DNA from: Nocardioides acrostichi
Lineage (GTDB): Bacteria > Actinomycetota > Actinomycetes > Propionibacteriales > Nocardioidaceae
Assembly: GCF_015319165.1 (NCBI RefSeq)
Contig: NZ_JADIVZ010000017.1
Coordinates: forward strand, 17,764-81,763
DNA length: 64,000 nucleotides
Direction of reading: 5' to 3'
The notes under the pieces are model-generated. The model did not search any database, was not told the origin of the DNA, and was given only the letters and a program-made list of their open reading frames with translations. Shown here in pieces: positions 42,963 to 54,796 of this stretch (positions are counted from its first letter, which is position 1; each line of letters begins with the position of its first letter). Both the position numbers and the translations under genes were made by a program.

Positions 42963-43796
42963 GTCGGAGTCGATCTCGACGACCTCGGCCGGCTCGTCCG
43001 GTGTGGTGGGCTCGGAGCTGGCCGCGGCCTCGTCGGAGAGCGCCTCGTCGGGCGAGGATCCGGCGCTGTCGTCGGCCGGCGCCGCCTCCGGAGCCGGCGC
43101 GGGAGCGGCGGCGGGCTTCGGAGGCGTGGGGGGAGCCGGCACGTAGGAGGACTCCCAGGTCGGCTCCGACTTGCCGGTGAGCTTCTTGTAGGCGACACCA
43201 CCGGCGGCCGCGACCACGCCCAAGAGGGCGATCTTCTTCAGCTTCGAGCCCTTCTTCGGCTGCTCACCGCGCAGCTCCAGCGCCTTGGCCTGGGCCAGCT
43301 CGCCCAGCTCGCCGGCCTTGGTGCCGGCCGCCTCGGCGAGATCCTGGGCCAACGGCACGGCGCGGTCGCGCGCGTCGGCCAGCACCGGGCCGGCCTTCTC
43401 CTGGGCCACCTTCTGGGCCTCGGCGAGGTACGGCGCAGCCTTGTCGCGCGCATCGGCGAGGAACGGCGCCGCCTTCTTCTGGGCCTTTTTCTGGGCATCC
43501 GCCACGTACGGCGCGGCCTTCTTGCGGGCCTCGGCGACGTAGGGCGCCGCCTTGTCGCGCGCCTCGGAGACGTAAGGGGCGGCCTTGTCGCGAGCGTCGG
43601 CGAGCGCGGGGCCTGCCTTCTCACGAGCCTCGGCGAGCGCGGGGCCCGCCTTGTCACGGGCCTCCGAGACCAGCTCGCGGGCCTCGTCGAGACCACGGCT
43701 CACGGCCGCCTCGACCTGCGGCCGGTAGGTGTCGACAGCCGACTCGATGGCGTCGGTGGCCTTCTCGAAGTACGTCTTCTTGCGCCGGAGCCGCAT
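42954..43796 (-). CDS. Helical-repeat membrane protein, DUF5324-like
   Basis: It is 280 aa from ATG 43796, which has AGGAGG upstream; a longer frame continues beyond but overlaps the ppiA promoter area. About residues 40-175 consist of repeats near 11 residues long, with variants of ARDKAAPYVAE, AREKAGPALAD and AQKKAAPFLAD, predicted to form a long amphipathic helix. A short hydrophobic segment (KIALLGVVAAAGGVAYKKL) at about 195-213 may anchor it. The C-terminus is a Pro/Ala then acidic Ser/Glu tail. Actinobacteria commonly encode such proteins between the cyclophilin and SURF1 areas. The function is unknown. Confidence 0.75.
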   Translation of the reverse strand: MRLRRKKTYFEKATDAIESAVDTYRPQVEAAVSRGLDEARELVSEARDKAGPALAEAREKAGPALADARDKAAPYVSEARDKAAPYVAEARKKAAPYVADAQKKAQKKAAPFLADARDKAAPYLAEAQKVAQEKAGPVLADARDRAVPLAQDLAEAAGTKAGELGELAQAKALELRGEQPKKGSKLKKIALLGVVAAAGGVAYKKLTGKSEPTWESSYVPAPPTPPKPAAAPAPAPEAAPADDSAGSSPDEALSDEAAASSEPTTPDEPAEVVEIDSDKN

Positions 43797-43999
43797 GGGA
43801 TCCACATCCTCCTGGTCGATTACCACCATCAGATCACGATGCCCCGACCAGCCGGCGCGCGCCCTGGAGCGCAGGGCATGGCGACCCGGTCGGATAGGCA
43901 TCCGTGCAAGGATCGTCCCGCATCGACGGGACGCACAAACCACCCGGAAGTGCCCGAGTCCCACCGCACGATCCACCCGCACGCGAGCGAAAGGCAGTC

Positions 44000-44509
<510 letters not shown>

Positions 44510-44516
44510 CCGACCC

Positions 44517-45458
44517 GTGACCCAGCCGCCCACCCCCGGGCCGACCGACCCGGCCGGAGTGCCCACCTGTTACCGGCACTCCGGCCGTGAGGCCCACATC
44601 CGCTGCCAGCGCTGCGAGCGTCCGATCTGTCCCGACTGCATGCGGGACGCCTCCGTCGGCTTCCAGTGCCCCTCGTGCGTCGCGGAGGGGCAGAAGTCGA
44701 CACGCTCGGGGCTGACCCGCTTCGGCGGTCGCCGCAGCAACGACCCGCGCAGCACCACGCTGGCCCTCATCGGTCTCAATGTGGCGGTGTGGGTGGCCGT
44801 GCTCGTCACCGGTGGCTCGGGGTCGAGGCTGGTCGACTGGCTGGGCCTGCACGTGCAGGGCGTGTGCATGGCCGGCGGTGGGCAGTACTACCCGCACATC
44901 GACTCCGCGGCCGTGTGCGGAGCGGCCCAGGGCGACTGGCTCCCCGGGGCGGAGAACGGCGCCCTGTGGCAGCTCGTGACCTCGGGCTTCCTGCACGTCT
45001 CGCCCCTGCACATCGGCTTCAACATGCTGGCGCTGTACTTCATCGGCCCACAGCTCGAGCAGATGCTGGGCCGAGCGCGCTTCCTCGCGCTCTACCTGAT
45101 CTCCCTGGTGTGCGGCTCGGCGGTCGTCGTGTGGGCGGCGAGCGACCTCCAGACGACCCTTGGCGCCTCGGGCGCCATCTACGGGCTCTTCGCGGCGCTG
45201 TTCGTGGTCGCGCGACGCATCCACGCCGACATGCGCCAGCTCTTCGCGCTGCTGGCCGTCAACGTCGTCTTCACCTTCACCGGGGCCAACATCTCGTGGC
45301 AGGGGCACCTGGGCGGGTTCATCGGCGGCCTGCTGCTCACCAGCGTCTTCGTCTACGCCAAGGGCGGACCCCGCCGCGCGTTGCTGCACGCCCTCGGCTC
45401 GGCAGCGGTGCTGCTCTTAGCCCTCGGCGCGATCGCGCTGCGTCTGCTCAGCGCCTGA
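44517..45458 (+). CDS. Rhomboid family intramembrane serine protease with N-terminal zinc finger
   Basis: It is 313 aa. Residues 15-60 hold a B-box-like zinc finger with paired Cys/His (CYRH, CQRCERPICPDC, CPSC). The membrane domain has about six helices with the conserved HIGFNMLALYFIG, the catalytic GASGAIYGLF serine and the second catalytic residue in GHLGGFIGG. It cleaves membrane proteins within the bilayer; substrates are unknown. GTG 44517 begins eight bases after the ppiA stop, so the two are cotranscribed. Confidence 0.92.
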   Translation: MTQPPTPGPTDPAGVPTCYRHSGREAHIRCQRCERPICPDCMRDASVGFQCPSCVAEGQKSTRSGLTRFGGRRSNDPRSTTLALIGLNVAVWVAVLVTGGSGSRLVDWLGLHVQGVCMAGGGQYYPHIDSAAVCGAAQGDWLPGAENGALWQLVTSGFLHVSPLHIGFNMLALYFIGPQLEQMLGRARFLALYLISLVCGSAVVVWAASDLQTTLGASGAIYGLFAALFVVARRIHADMRQLFALLAVNVVFTFTGANISWQGHLGGFIGGLLLTSVFVYAKGGPRRALLHALGSAAVLLLALGAIALRLLSA

Positions 45459-45550
45459 GACCGACGCGACCTGCAGCCCGCCCGTCGCCGTCCGAGCCGT
45501 GCTCGGACGGCGCTTCGGCCTGCGCTCGGAGGTGTGGCCGGCGGTCGTGG

Positions 45551-45606
45551 TCGTCCACACCTGGGGAGGAACATGTGGAGAACTACACGGCTGTGATTCG
45601 TCCACA
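45551..45606. promoter_or_regulatory. Cluster of three DnaA-box-like sites
   Basis: TCGTCCACA (45551-45559 and 45598-45606) and TGTGGAGAA (45574-45582, reverse orientation) are each one mismatch from TTGTCCACA or its reverse complement. They lie in the rhomboid-crgA gap, about 18 kb from dnaA. Confidence 0.45.
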
Positions 45607-45623
45607 GAGTTCTCCCCAGCTGT

Positions 45624-45666
45624 GAAAAAGCAGCCGACCCGCCGCACCTGCAGAGGGCGGCGGGTC
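45624..45666 (-). terminator. Intrinsic terminator of crgA
   Basis: GACCCGCCGC (45636-45645) pairs with GCGGCGGGTC (45657-45666). On the minus strand the stem is followed by GGCTGCTTTTTC, a proper T-run. Confidence 0.8.
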
Positions 45667-45688
45667 TGGACGGCGGGTCGGGGGGCTA

Positions 45689-46153
45689 CTACTCCCAGCG
45701 GGTGGCGAAGGTGAAGCCGACCGCCATGAACGCGATCCCGACCACCAGGTTCGACTGCCGCAGGTCGTTCATCACGGGGATGCTGTCGATCTTGCCGTCG
45801 GCCACCACGTAGAACGTGCAGATCCACAGCAGTCCGACGATGAAGCAGCCGAGCATGCCGGCGACGACACCACGACCGCGCCCGAGCGGGGTGCTGGGGT
45901 GTGCGGAGAGGGCCAGGCCCAAGAAGAAGAGACCGAACCCGATGACGTAGTTCCACCGCTCGAGGTCGGCGAGGAACGCCGGCGAGCCCGCCTTGGAGTC
46001 CGCGACGAACGGGTCGGCGCGCATCGCGACGTAGTAGTAGACGATCCAGGCGATGCCGAGGACGACGAGCAGGAGCGACACGACGAATCGCACCGACAGC
46101 ACCGCACCCTTCGGTCTGGTGTCGAAGGGATCGTCGGTCCGCTTGAGCTTCAC
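45689..46153 (-). CDS. crgA: Cell-division protein CrgA with two copies of the CrgA unit
   Basis: It is a 154-aa membrane protein with four helices, whereas CrgA is usually about 85-95 aa with two. The first half has VRFVVSLLLVVLGIAWIVYY, then LERWNYVIGFGLFFLGLALS. The second half has GMLGCFIVGLLWICTFYVV, then LRQSNLVVGIAFMAVGFTFA ending TRWE, the normal CrgA C-terminus. Each half has the CrgA pattern of a helix, a loop with W/S-N-Y/L-V-x-G, and a second helix, so the unit looks duplicated. CrgA links FtsZ, PBPs and other divisome parts; pknB-ftsW-pbpA lie nearby. The terminator is at 45624. Confidence 0.85.
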   Translation of the reverse strand: MKLKRTDDPFDTRPKGAVLSVRFVVSLLLVVLGIAWIVYYYVAMRADPFVADSKAGSPAFLADLERWNYVIGFGLFFLGLALSAHPSTPLGRGRGVVAGMLGCFIVGLLWICTFYVVADGKIDSIPVMNDLRQSNLVVGIAFMAVGFTFATRWE

Positions 46154-46225
46154 CTGCGCTCCTGAAGAATCTGCCGGGCCGCGCCGGGTCGTCCGGCGCG
46201 TGTGTGCGGCCCTACCCTAGACGTC

Positions 46226-47017
46226 GTGAGCCGAGGAACCCATGCGAGCCCCGCCACCGGGGGATCCGAGAGTTCCGAGCGCAGTCCGCGCAGGGCTCCG
46301 CGGGGGCTCGCCTGGCGCATCGGGACGCCGCTGGTCGTGCTGGTCTGTGGCTCGCTGTTCGTCGTGAGCAACGTCAACAGTGAGGGCACCGACCTGCGCC
46401 CCGGGCGCTACACCGACCTGGCCTCGCTGGTGCAAGCGGAGTCCGACCAGTACGAGGGCCTCCGTCGCCAGGTGCAGGATCTCAGCGACCAGGTGACGCA
46501 GCTGACCTCCAAGGTGGGAGACCGGCAGACGCTCCGGGCGCAGCAGCGAGTCACGCAGTTGAAGGATCCCGCCGGTCTCGAGCCGGTCCGCGGCGCCGGC
46601 GTCACGGTGACGCTGAGCGACAGCCCCCTCACCGACGACGACACCGAGCAGCCCTCGAAGTACCTGGTGGTGCACCAGCAGGACGTGCAGGCGGTCGTCA
46701 ATGCGATGTGGCGCGGTGGTGCGCAGGCAGTGACCGTGCAGGGCCAGCGCATCGTGTCGACGACCGGCATCCAGTGCCAGGGCAACTCGATCACACTCCA
46801 GGGCGTGCCCTACCCGCAGCCGTTCGTCATCTCGGCCGTGGGCGACCCCACGACGCTGGAGGGCAGCCTCCTCGACGACGACTACGTCGCCTTCTACCGG
46901 TCGCAGTCCCAGCAAGAGGACGTACAGATCGGCTGGGACATGCAGGCCGATGCCGACCTCACCGCGCCCGCGTACGCCGGTCTGCTCGACCTCAGCTACG
47001 CCAAGCCCCTCGCCTGA
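46226..47017 (+). CDS. DUF881 family membrane-anchored protein
   Basis: It is 263 aa from GTG 46226; TACCCT (46213-46218) lies seven bases before it, so the mRNA is probably leaderless. The N-terminus is cytoplasmic and basic, then a membrane helix (GTPLVVLVCGSLFVVSNVN), a coiled coil (DLASLVQAESDQYEGLRRQV) and the DUF881 fold with GAGVTVTLSD, VVNAMWRGGAQAVTVQGQRI and the end AYAGLLDLSYAKPL. The family sits with divisome genes in actinobacteria (Rv0012) and in Firmicutes. It faces crgA divergently and ends near pknB. Confidence 0.9.
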   Translation: MSRGTHASPATGGSESSERSPRRAPRGLAWRIGTPLVVLVCGSLFVVSNVNSEGTDLRPGRYTDLASLVQAESDQYEGLRRQVQDLSDQVTQLTSKVGDRQTLRAQQRVTQLKDPAGLEPVRGAGVTVTLSDSPLTDDDTEQPSKYLVVHQQDVQAVVNAMWRGGAQAVTVQGQRIVSTTGIQCQGNSITLQGVPYPQPFVISAVGDPTTLEGSLLDDDYVAFYRSQSQQEDVQIGWDMQADADLTAPAYAGLLDLSYAKPLA

Positions 47018-47070
47018 AGGGCAGGCCCGACCGCTCTGCTCGTGCGGCCCGGGAGGCGCTGCCGCGGGGG

Positions 47071-48851
47071 TCAGGGCGACGGCGAGGTGCTACTGCTGGG
47101 ACTCGATCCGGGCAGCGACGGCGAGGAGCCGTCGCTGGGCGAGGCCGAGTCGCTGGGCGAGCTGGAGTCGGTGGGGCTCGGGGATTTCGTGGGCTTCTCG
47201 TAGTCGTTGACCACGATGTTGACGTCTTGGCCCTGCTCGAGCGGGGTGCCCCCCGTCGGCGACTGACGCAGCACGACGCCCTTGGCCTTCGAGGAGTCGG
47301 TGTCCTTGCTGATGAGCACGTTGAAGCCGGCGTCGCTGAGCACCTTCTGGGCTTCGGCCTGCTTCATGCCGGTCACGTCGGGAACCTCGGTCGGCCCGCG
47401 CGACACCGTCAGGTTGATCGGCGTGCCCTCCTGGGCCTGGGTACCGGATTCGGGGTTCTGGGACAGCACCTGGTTGCGGGGCTCCTGGGAGTCCGTACGG
47501 CTGACCGTCACCTTGAACCCGGCCGCCTTGAGGGTCTCCTTCGCGACATCGAGTTGCTGGTCGACGACGCGCGGCACCTCCTTCTCGGCCTTGCCGGCAC
47601 TGATCGTGAGGGTCACCTGGGTACCGGGGGTCACGAAGGAGTCGCCACTCGGATCCTGGTCGAGCACCCTGCCGGCGGGCTTGTCGGAGTTCTCGAACAC
47701 CGAGTTGGGGTTCACCTCGAAGCCGGAGTCGCCCAGCGTCTGCCGGGCCGCGGCCTCGTTCTTTCCGACCACATCGGGTACCTGCACGTCGTCAGGACTG
47801 GAGGGGAACAGTCGCGGCCAGAGCAGCACCCCGGCCACGACGAGGGCGATGACCAGCAGGCCGAGGAGCACGAGGGCGCCGACCGGTGGTCGGTCGTCCT
47901 CGTCGGCCTCGGGCAACGGCGTCGGGGCAGGCGTCGGCGTGGGTCGCGCCGCGGCGACGGTCGTCGTGGTGGGCACCGGTACGGCCGGCGGCCCGGCGTG
48001 GACGGGCGCGCCTGCGAGGTAGCGCTCGATGTCGGTGCGCATGGCGGCCGCGGACTGGTAGCGATCCTCGACCCGCTTGGCCAGTGACTTCATCACGATG
48101 GCGTCGAGCTCGGGCGGGATCTCCTCGTCGAAGTCCGACGGCGGTCGAGCCTGCTCGCGCACGTGCTGGTAGGCGACGGCGACGGGCGAGTCGCCGACGA
48201 ACGGCGGACGCCCGGCGAGCAGCTCGTAGAGCAGGCAGCCGGCGGAGTAGACGTCGCTGCGCGAGTCGACGGTCTCGCCGCGCGCCTGCTCGGGAGAGAG
48301 GTACTGGGCGGTGCCCACGACGGCGGCGGTCTGGGTCATCGTCGACGACGCGTCGGAGACCGCGCGGGCGATGCCGAAGTCCATCACCTTGACGTCGCCA
48401 CCCGGTGTCAACATGACGTTGCCGGGCTTGATGTCACGGTGGATGATGCCGGCCCGGTGGCTGTAGTCGAGTGCCGCGAGAACGCCGCTGGTGATCTCCA
48501 GCGCTCGTTCGGGCAGGATCTTGCGACCCTCGCGCAGCACGTCGCGCAGGGTACGACCGGCCACGTACTCCATCACGATGTAGGGCTGGTCGACCCCGGA
48601 ACCATCGGTGGCGGGCTCCTCGCCGGTGTCGTAGACGGCCACGATCGACGGGTGGTTCAGCGACGCCGCAGACTGCGCCTCGCGACGGAACCGGGCCTGG
48701 AACGTGGCATCACTGGCCAGATCGGTGCGCAGCCGCTTGACGGCGACCACGCGACCCAGCCGGGTGTCGGTGCCCTTGCGCACCTCGGCCATGCCGCCGC
48801 GGCCCAGCAGCTCGCCGAGCTCGTAGCGCCCTCCGATCAGCAGGGGTTCGC

Positions 48852-48855
<4 letters not shown>
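47071..48855 (-). CDS. pknB: Serine/threonine-protein kinase PknB with PASTA domains
   Basis: It is a 594-aa transmembrane kinase controlling wall growth and division. Residues 10-275 are the kinase: GRGGMAEV loop, VVAVKRL lysine, HRDIKPGNV, DFGIA and an activation loop TQTAAVVGTAQYLSPEQ with the Thr residues PknB autophosphorylates. A Pro/Thr linker leads to the helix VGALVLLGLLVIALVVAGVL. Three PASTA repeats follow (starting VPDVVGKN, VPRVVDQQ and VPDVTGMK), one fewer than the usual four in mycobacteria, and then a Ser/Pro tail. ATG 48855 overlaps the pknA stop. Confidence 0.96.
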
Positions 48856-50431
<1,576 letters not shown>

Positions 50432-50435
<4 letters not shown>

Positions 50436-51937
50436 GGGTTGATCACCGCCTCCATGATCGCCTTCGCGATGGGTCCGCCCAGCGCCCCACCGGCGATCTC
50501 GCCACGGGGCACGTTGGGCGCCTTCTGGATCATGACCGCCACCGCGACCTCGGGGTCGTCGGCCGGTGCGAAGGACACGAACCAGGCATAGGGCGGCGCG
50601 TCGGTGCCGGTCTGCGCGGTGCCGGTCTTGCCGGCCACCGATACGCCGGGGATCTTCGCCTCGTAGGCGGTGCCGTCGTCGACGACCGAGACCAAGAGGT
50701 CGGTGAGCTGGCTGGCCGTGGAGGAGCTGATCGCCTGGGAGATCGTCTCGGGCTGGGTCTTCTCGATCTGCTCGAACTCCGGGCTCTGGATCTCGTCGAC
50801 CACGTAGGGCCGCATGACCTTGCCGTCGTTGGCGATGGCCGCGGTCACCATCGCCATCTGGAGCGGGGTGGCGCGCACGTCGTACTGACCGATGCCCGAC
50901 TGGCCCGTCTGCGGCTCGTTGGCGTCGTCCGGGAACACGGAGGTGGCCTGCGGGGTCATGTCGGTGAAGTACTGCTGGTCGAAGCCGAACGCGTCGGCCT
51001 GCTCACGCAGCTTGTCGGCGCCGACCTCGATGGCCATGTGGGCGAAGGAGGTGTTGCAGGAGTTCTCCAGGGCCTGGGCGAACGGGATGCGGCCGGTGCC
51101 GCAGTCGCGGCCCTCGTTGTCGACCAGGCCGGTGTCGCCCGTGGTCTGCGGCAGCTGGTAGGTCGCGCCGCCGGGCACCAGGTCGTCCTTGGTGTAGAGG
51201 CCGTCTTGGATGGCCGCCGCCGCGGTGACGATCTTGAACGTCGACCCGGGAGGCAGCGTGGTCTGGATGGCCCGGTTCAGCAGCGGCTGCGAGGAGTCGT
51301 TGTCGAGGCTGTCGCCGACCTTGGTGACCTGCGAGAGGTCGTGCGAGGCCAGCTTGTTGGGGTCGAAGCTGGGCAGCGAGACCATCGCCAGCACCTTGCC
51401 GGTGCGAGGCTCGAGCGCCACGACCGCGCCCTCGCCCGAGGGCCCGAGCACGTTCTTGAGGCCGTTGTAGGCGGCCTCCTGCGCCTTCGGGTCGATGGTG
51501 AGCGAGACGTTGCCGCCCACGGGCTCCTTGTTGCTGAGCATGTCGACCAGACGGGTCACGAACAGGCGGTCGTCGTCGCCGGAGAGGACGTCGTTCTGGG
51601 TCTGCTCGATGCGGCGCTGACACGTCGAGCAGCTTCCGCTCTGGGCGTTGAAGTAGTTGTACCAACCCGTGATCTGGGCGTACATGAGCGGCCGGGTGTA
51701 CTCGCGCTGGAAGAGGTACTGGTCCTTCGAGGGCACGGACTTCGCGATCGGCGTCTGGTTCTGGCCCACCAGGATGGCGCCGCGCTGCTGGGAGAACGAC
51801 GCGTCGACGGCGCGCCGGTTGCGCGGGTCGTTGTCGAGACTCGAGGCCTTCCAGTACTGCAGGTAGGTCACGTTGGCCATGAGGGCCAAGAAGAGCACCA
51901 GGCAGAACAGCGAGATGGTGCGGATCGGCTTGTTCAT
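50432..51937 (-). CDS. pbpA: Class B penicillin-binding protein PbpA
   Basis: It is a 501-aa monofunctional transpeptidase. An N-terminal anchor (ISLFCLVLFLALMANVTYL) is followed by a dimerisation region with a Cys pair (SCSTC) and the transpeptidase domain: STFKIVTAAAA (SxxK), SCNTSF (SxN) and AGKTGTAQT (KTG). The closing FAPADDPEVAVAVMI is typical. AGGAGGAGG lies just before ATG 51937. It belongs to the pstP-ftsW-pbpA-pknA-pknB operon and pairs with the upstream FtsW/RodA glycosyltransferase. Confidence 0.96.
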
Positions 51938-51950
51938 CGGTTCCTCCTCC

Positions 51951-53363
51951 TCATCGGGCCACCTTGATGACCTGGGTGGCGGACTCGTCGGCGTCCTCGT
52001 CGTCGCTCGAGAGGTCGGGGATCGGACGCCGGGCGAGGTCGGAGACCCGTAGCAGTAGCGCCGCGATCACCCAGTTCGCCACGAGCGAGGAGCCGCCGTA
52101 GGAGAGGAACGGCGTGGTCAGACCCGTCAGCGGGATCAGACCGGTGACGCCGCCCGCGACCACGAACACCTGGAGGGCGATGACGGCGCCCAGGCCGGCG
52201 GCCAGCAGCTTGCCGAACCCCTCTCGGGAGATGAGCGCGGCGCGCAGCGCCCGCTCGACGATCAGGCCGTACATCAGCAGGACGGCGACCATGCCGGTGA
52301 GCCCGAGCTCCTCGCCGATGGAGGAGAGGATGAAGTCGGACTCCGCGAACGGCACCAGTTGTGGGTCACCGCCACCGAACCCGCGTCCGATCAGACCGCC
52401 CCACCCGAACCCGAAGCGGGCGTCGACGAGCTGGTCGCTCGAGGGCAGCGACGCGTCGCCGGTCTTGTAGTAGGTGAAGGGATGCAGCCAGATCTCGAAT
52501 CGCTCGCGCACGTGCCCGAAGGCGAAGTAGCCGGCCGTCGCCCCGAGCACGAACAGCGTGCTGCCCACGACCAGCCAGCCGGCCCGCTCGGTGGCGACGT
52601 AGAGCATGACGAGGAAGAGGCCGAAGAACAGCAGGCTCGAGCCGAGGTCGCGCTGGAAGACGAGGATGCCGAGGCTGACCAGCCACATGCCGAGGATCGG
52701 CCCGAGGTCACGGCCCCGGGGCAGGTCGACGAACAGCACCCGGCGTCCGGCCAGGGCGAGCGCGTCGCGGTGCAGCACCAGGTAGCCGGCGAAGGCGATG
52801 ACCAGCATCACCTTGGCGACCTCACCGGGCTGGAAGCTCAGGCCTCCTACCTCGATCCAGATCTTGGCACCGCGCTTGCTGGTGCCGACGATCGGCATCA
52901 TCGGCATGAGCAGCAGCACGATGGCCGCGAGCCCGGAGGTGTAGGTGAACCGGGTCAGCACCCGGTGGTCGCGCAGCAGCAGCAGGGTGCCGATGAAGAG
53001 GCCCACGCCGACGGTCATCCAGATCAGCTGTCGTGAGGCGAAGTGCGTGTCGTCGGCCAGGTCGAGCCGGTGGATCACGGCGAGGCCGAGCCCGTTGAGC
53101 GCCGCTACGACCGGCAGCAGCACCGGGTCGGCGTACGGCGCCACGAACCGGACGACGAGGTGCGCCGCCACGATGAGCCCCGCCAGCCAGCCGCCGTAGC
53201 CGAACAGGTCGGCGGGCACAGTGTCCTCGACGCCGACCCCGACTGCTGCGTAGGCGCCGACGCCGACCGCCAGGGCCAGCACGAGCAAGAACAGCTCGGC
53301 GCCGCGCCGGCGGCGGTGCACGAAGCCGAGCAGCGGGTTGCTCGGGCCGAAGCTCACGCTCAT
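51951..53363 (-). CDS. FtsW/RodA/SpoVE family peptidoglycan glycosyltransferase
   Basis: It is a 470-aa SEDS polymerase with about 10-12 membrane helices. ATG 53363 overlaps the pstP stop. Signature segments are AAIVLLLMPMMPIVGTSKRG, FQPGEVAKVMLVIAFAGYL, FQRDLGSSLLFFGLFLVML, the catalytic-loop area AESDFILSSIGEELGLTG and PLTGLTTPFLSYGGSS. The Asp in the ESDF loop and the conserved Glu are intact. It lies upstream of and next to PbpA, forming a SEDS-bPBP pair; in mycobacteria this gene is rodA. Confidence 0.94.
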   Translation of the reverse strand: MSVSFGPSNPLLGFVHRRRRGAELFLLVLALAVGVGAYAAVGVGVEDTVPADLFGYGGWLAGLIVAAHLVVRFVAPYADPVLLPVVAALNGLGLAVIHRLDLADDTHFASRQLIWMTVGVGLFIGTLLLLRDHRVLTRFTYTSGLAAIVLLLMPMMPIVGTSKRGAKIWIEVGGLSFQPGEVAKVMLVIAFAGYLVLHRDALALAGRRVLFVDLPRGRDLGPILGMWLVSLGILVFQRDLGSSLLFFGLFLVMLYVATERAGWLVVGSTLFVLGATAGYFAFGHVRERFEIWLHPFTYYKTGDASLPSSDQLVDARFGFGWGGLIGRGFGGGDPQLVPFAESDFILSSIGEELGLTGMVAVLLMYGLIVERALRAALISREGFGKLLAAGLGAVIALQVFVVAGGVTGLIPLTGLTTPFLSYGGSSLVANWVIAALLLRVSDLARRPIPDLSSDDEDADESATQVIKVAR

Positions 53364-54796
53364 GAGCCGCACGTCCCGACGTCGGCGGGCGTGGTGGCGG
53401 TGGTCGATGTGGTGCCTTCGTCGCTGGTGACCTGCTGCTTCGCGAGGTTCTCGACGATCCCGCGCGCGTCGTCGAGGTCGTCGGCCGCGAGGCCGGAGGC
53501 CACTCCGTCGGCCTGGAGCGGCCGCAGCCGGTCGGTGCTGATGTTGGTGGCCTCGTAGGGCTCCGAGAGCGAGACGCCGGGCAGCGAGGAGTTCACGCCG
53601 CGGAAGATGCACACCTGCCCGTCGACCTCGCCCACGTAGTACTGGTCCTGCACCCAGGTCCAGGCCGCGGCGACGCCGACCCAGGCGACGCCGACGACGG
53701 TGATCAGCCCGAGGAGCCGACGCAGCCAGGCGAACCGGTGAGGAGCCCGCGGCGCGTAGCGGGCGCTCTCGGGGTCGATGGGGTCTGTGTGGATGGCGTG
53801 CACGTCGGCCGGCAGATCGGGCAGGTCGGCGTCGATGGGCTCCATCTCGCCGGTGTCGCCGGAGCGGTGTCCGCGGAAGAGCGCGGTCGGCCGACCGCTG
53901 CGAGCCGGCTTGCGTCGCAGCTCGGACGCCGCCCCGACCAGCATCGGCTGGAGGTCGGCCAGATCCTCGGCGCGGGCCTCGGCTCCAGCCGGGTCGAGCA
54001 CGTCGGCCACGATGCACGTGACGTTGTCGGTGGAGCCGGCCTCGAGGCTGGCACGCGTGAGCTCGATGGCTGCGTAGTCGGGCGTGCCCGTGCCGAGGAT
54101 GTCGCAGATGCGGTCGTCGCCGAGCGAGGCGGTGGCGCCGTCGGAGCAGACCAGCAGCCGGTCGCCGGGCTGCACGGTGAGCATGAAGAGGTCGGGCTCG
54201 GCCTCGTGCATACCGTCGAGCGCCTTGAGGATGACGTTGCGGTGCGGGTGCACCAGCGCCTCCTCCGGCGTGATCCGGCCCTCGTCGATGAGGCTCTGCA
54301 CGAAGGTGTGGTCGGAGGTCAGCTGGCTGATGCTCCCCTCGCGCATCAGGTAGGCCCGGCTGTCGCCGACGTGCCCGACGGCGAGCTGGGCGCCGTCGAA
54401 GAAGAGCAGGGTGGCGGTGGTGCTGGTGCCCGACAGCGAGGGATCCTCGTCGACCAGTTCGCCGATGCGGTCGTGGGCCCGGTGCAAGGCCCCGGCGACC
54501 GCGGAGAGCAGGTGCTCGGCGTCGAGGCCGGCCGGCGACTCGTCGTCGAGCTTGCGCACCTGGGAGATCGCGGTGCTGGAGGCGATGTCACCTCGGGCGG
54601 CGCCGCCGACGCCGTCGCAGACGGCGAGCAGCCAGGGGCCGGCATACCCGGAGTCCTGGTTGTCCTTGCGTACCCGGCCGACGTCGGAGATCGCCGACCA
54701 GTGCAGCCGCAGCGGAGCGGACACGTCCGCGGCCCCGCGCCCGGACGGCACTTCGGTGAGGTCCGTGGTGTCGTCGTGGGGGTCGTCGGGAGTCAC
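53360..54796 (-). CDS. pstP: PP2C-family serine/threonine phosphatase PstP
   Basis: It is a 478-aa membrane phosphatase that reverses PknA/PknB phosphorylation. The N-terminal catalytic domain (about 18-255) shows DVGRVRKDNQDSGY, AVCDGVGGAARGD, GHVGDSRAYLMREG, VCSDGATASL and the terminal metal site STDNVTCIVADV. A cytoplasmic linker leads to a membrane helix (LLGLITVVGVAWVGVAAAW) and an extracytoplasmic domain with RGVNSSLPGVSLSEPYEAT. GTG 54796 overlaps the fhaB stop. Both gene-to-gene junctions are coupled. Confidence 0.95.
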   Translation of the reverse strand: MTPDDPHDDTTDLTEVPSGRGAADVSAPLRLHWSAISDVGRVRKDNQDSGYAGPWLLAVCDGVGGAARGDIASSTAISQVRKLDDESPAGLDAEHLLSAVAGALHRAHDRIGELVDEDPSLSGTSTTATLLFFDGAQLAVGHVGDSRAYLMREGSISQLTSDHTFVQSLIDEGRITPEEALVHPHRNVILKALDGMHEAEPDLFMLTVQPGDRLLVCSDGATASLGDDRICDILGTGTPDYAAIELTRASLEAGSTDNVTCIVADVLDPAGAEARAEDLADLQPMLVGAASELRRKPARSGRPTALFRGHRSGDTGEMEPIDADLPDLPADVHAIHTDPIDPESARYAPRAPHRFAWLRRLLGLITVVGVAWVGVAAAWTWVQDQYYVGEVDGQVCIFRGVNSSLPGVSLSEPYEATNISTDRLRPLQADGVASGLAADDLDDARGIVENLAKQQVTSDEGTTSTTATTPADVGTCGS

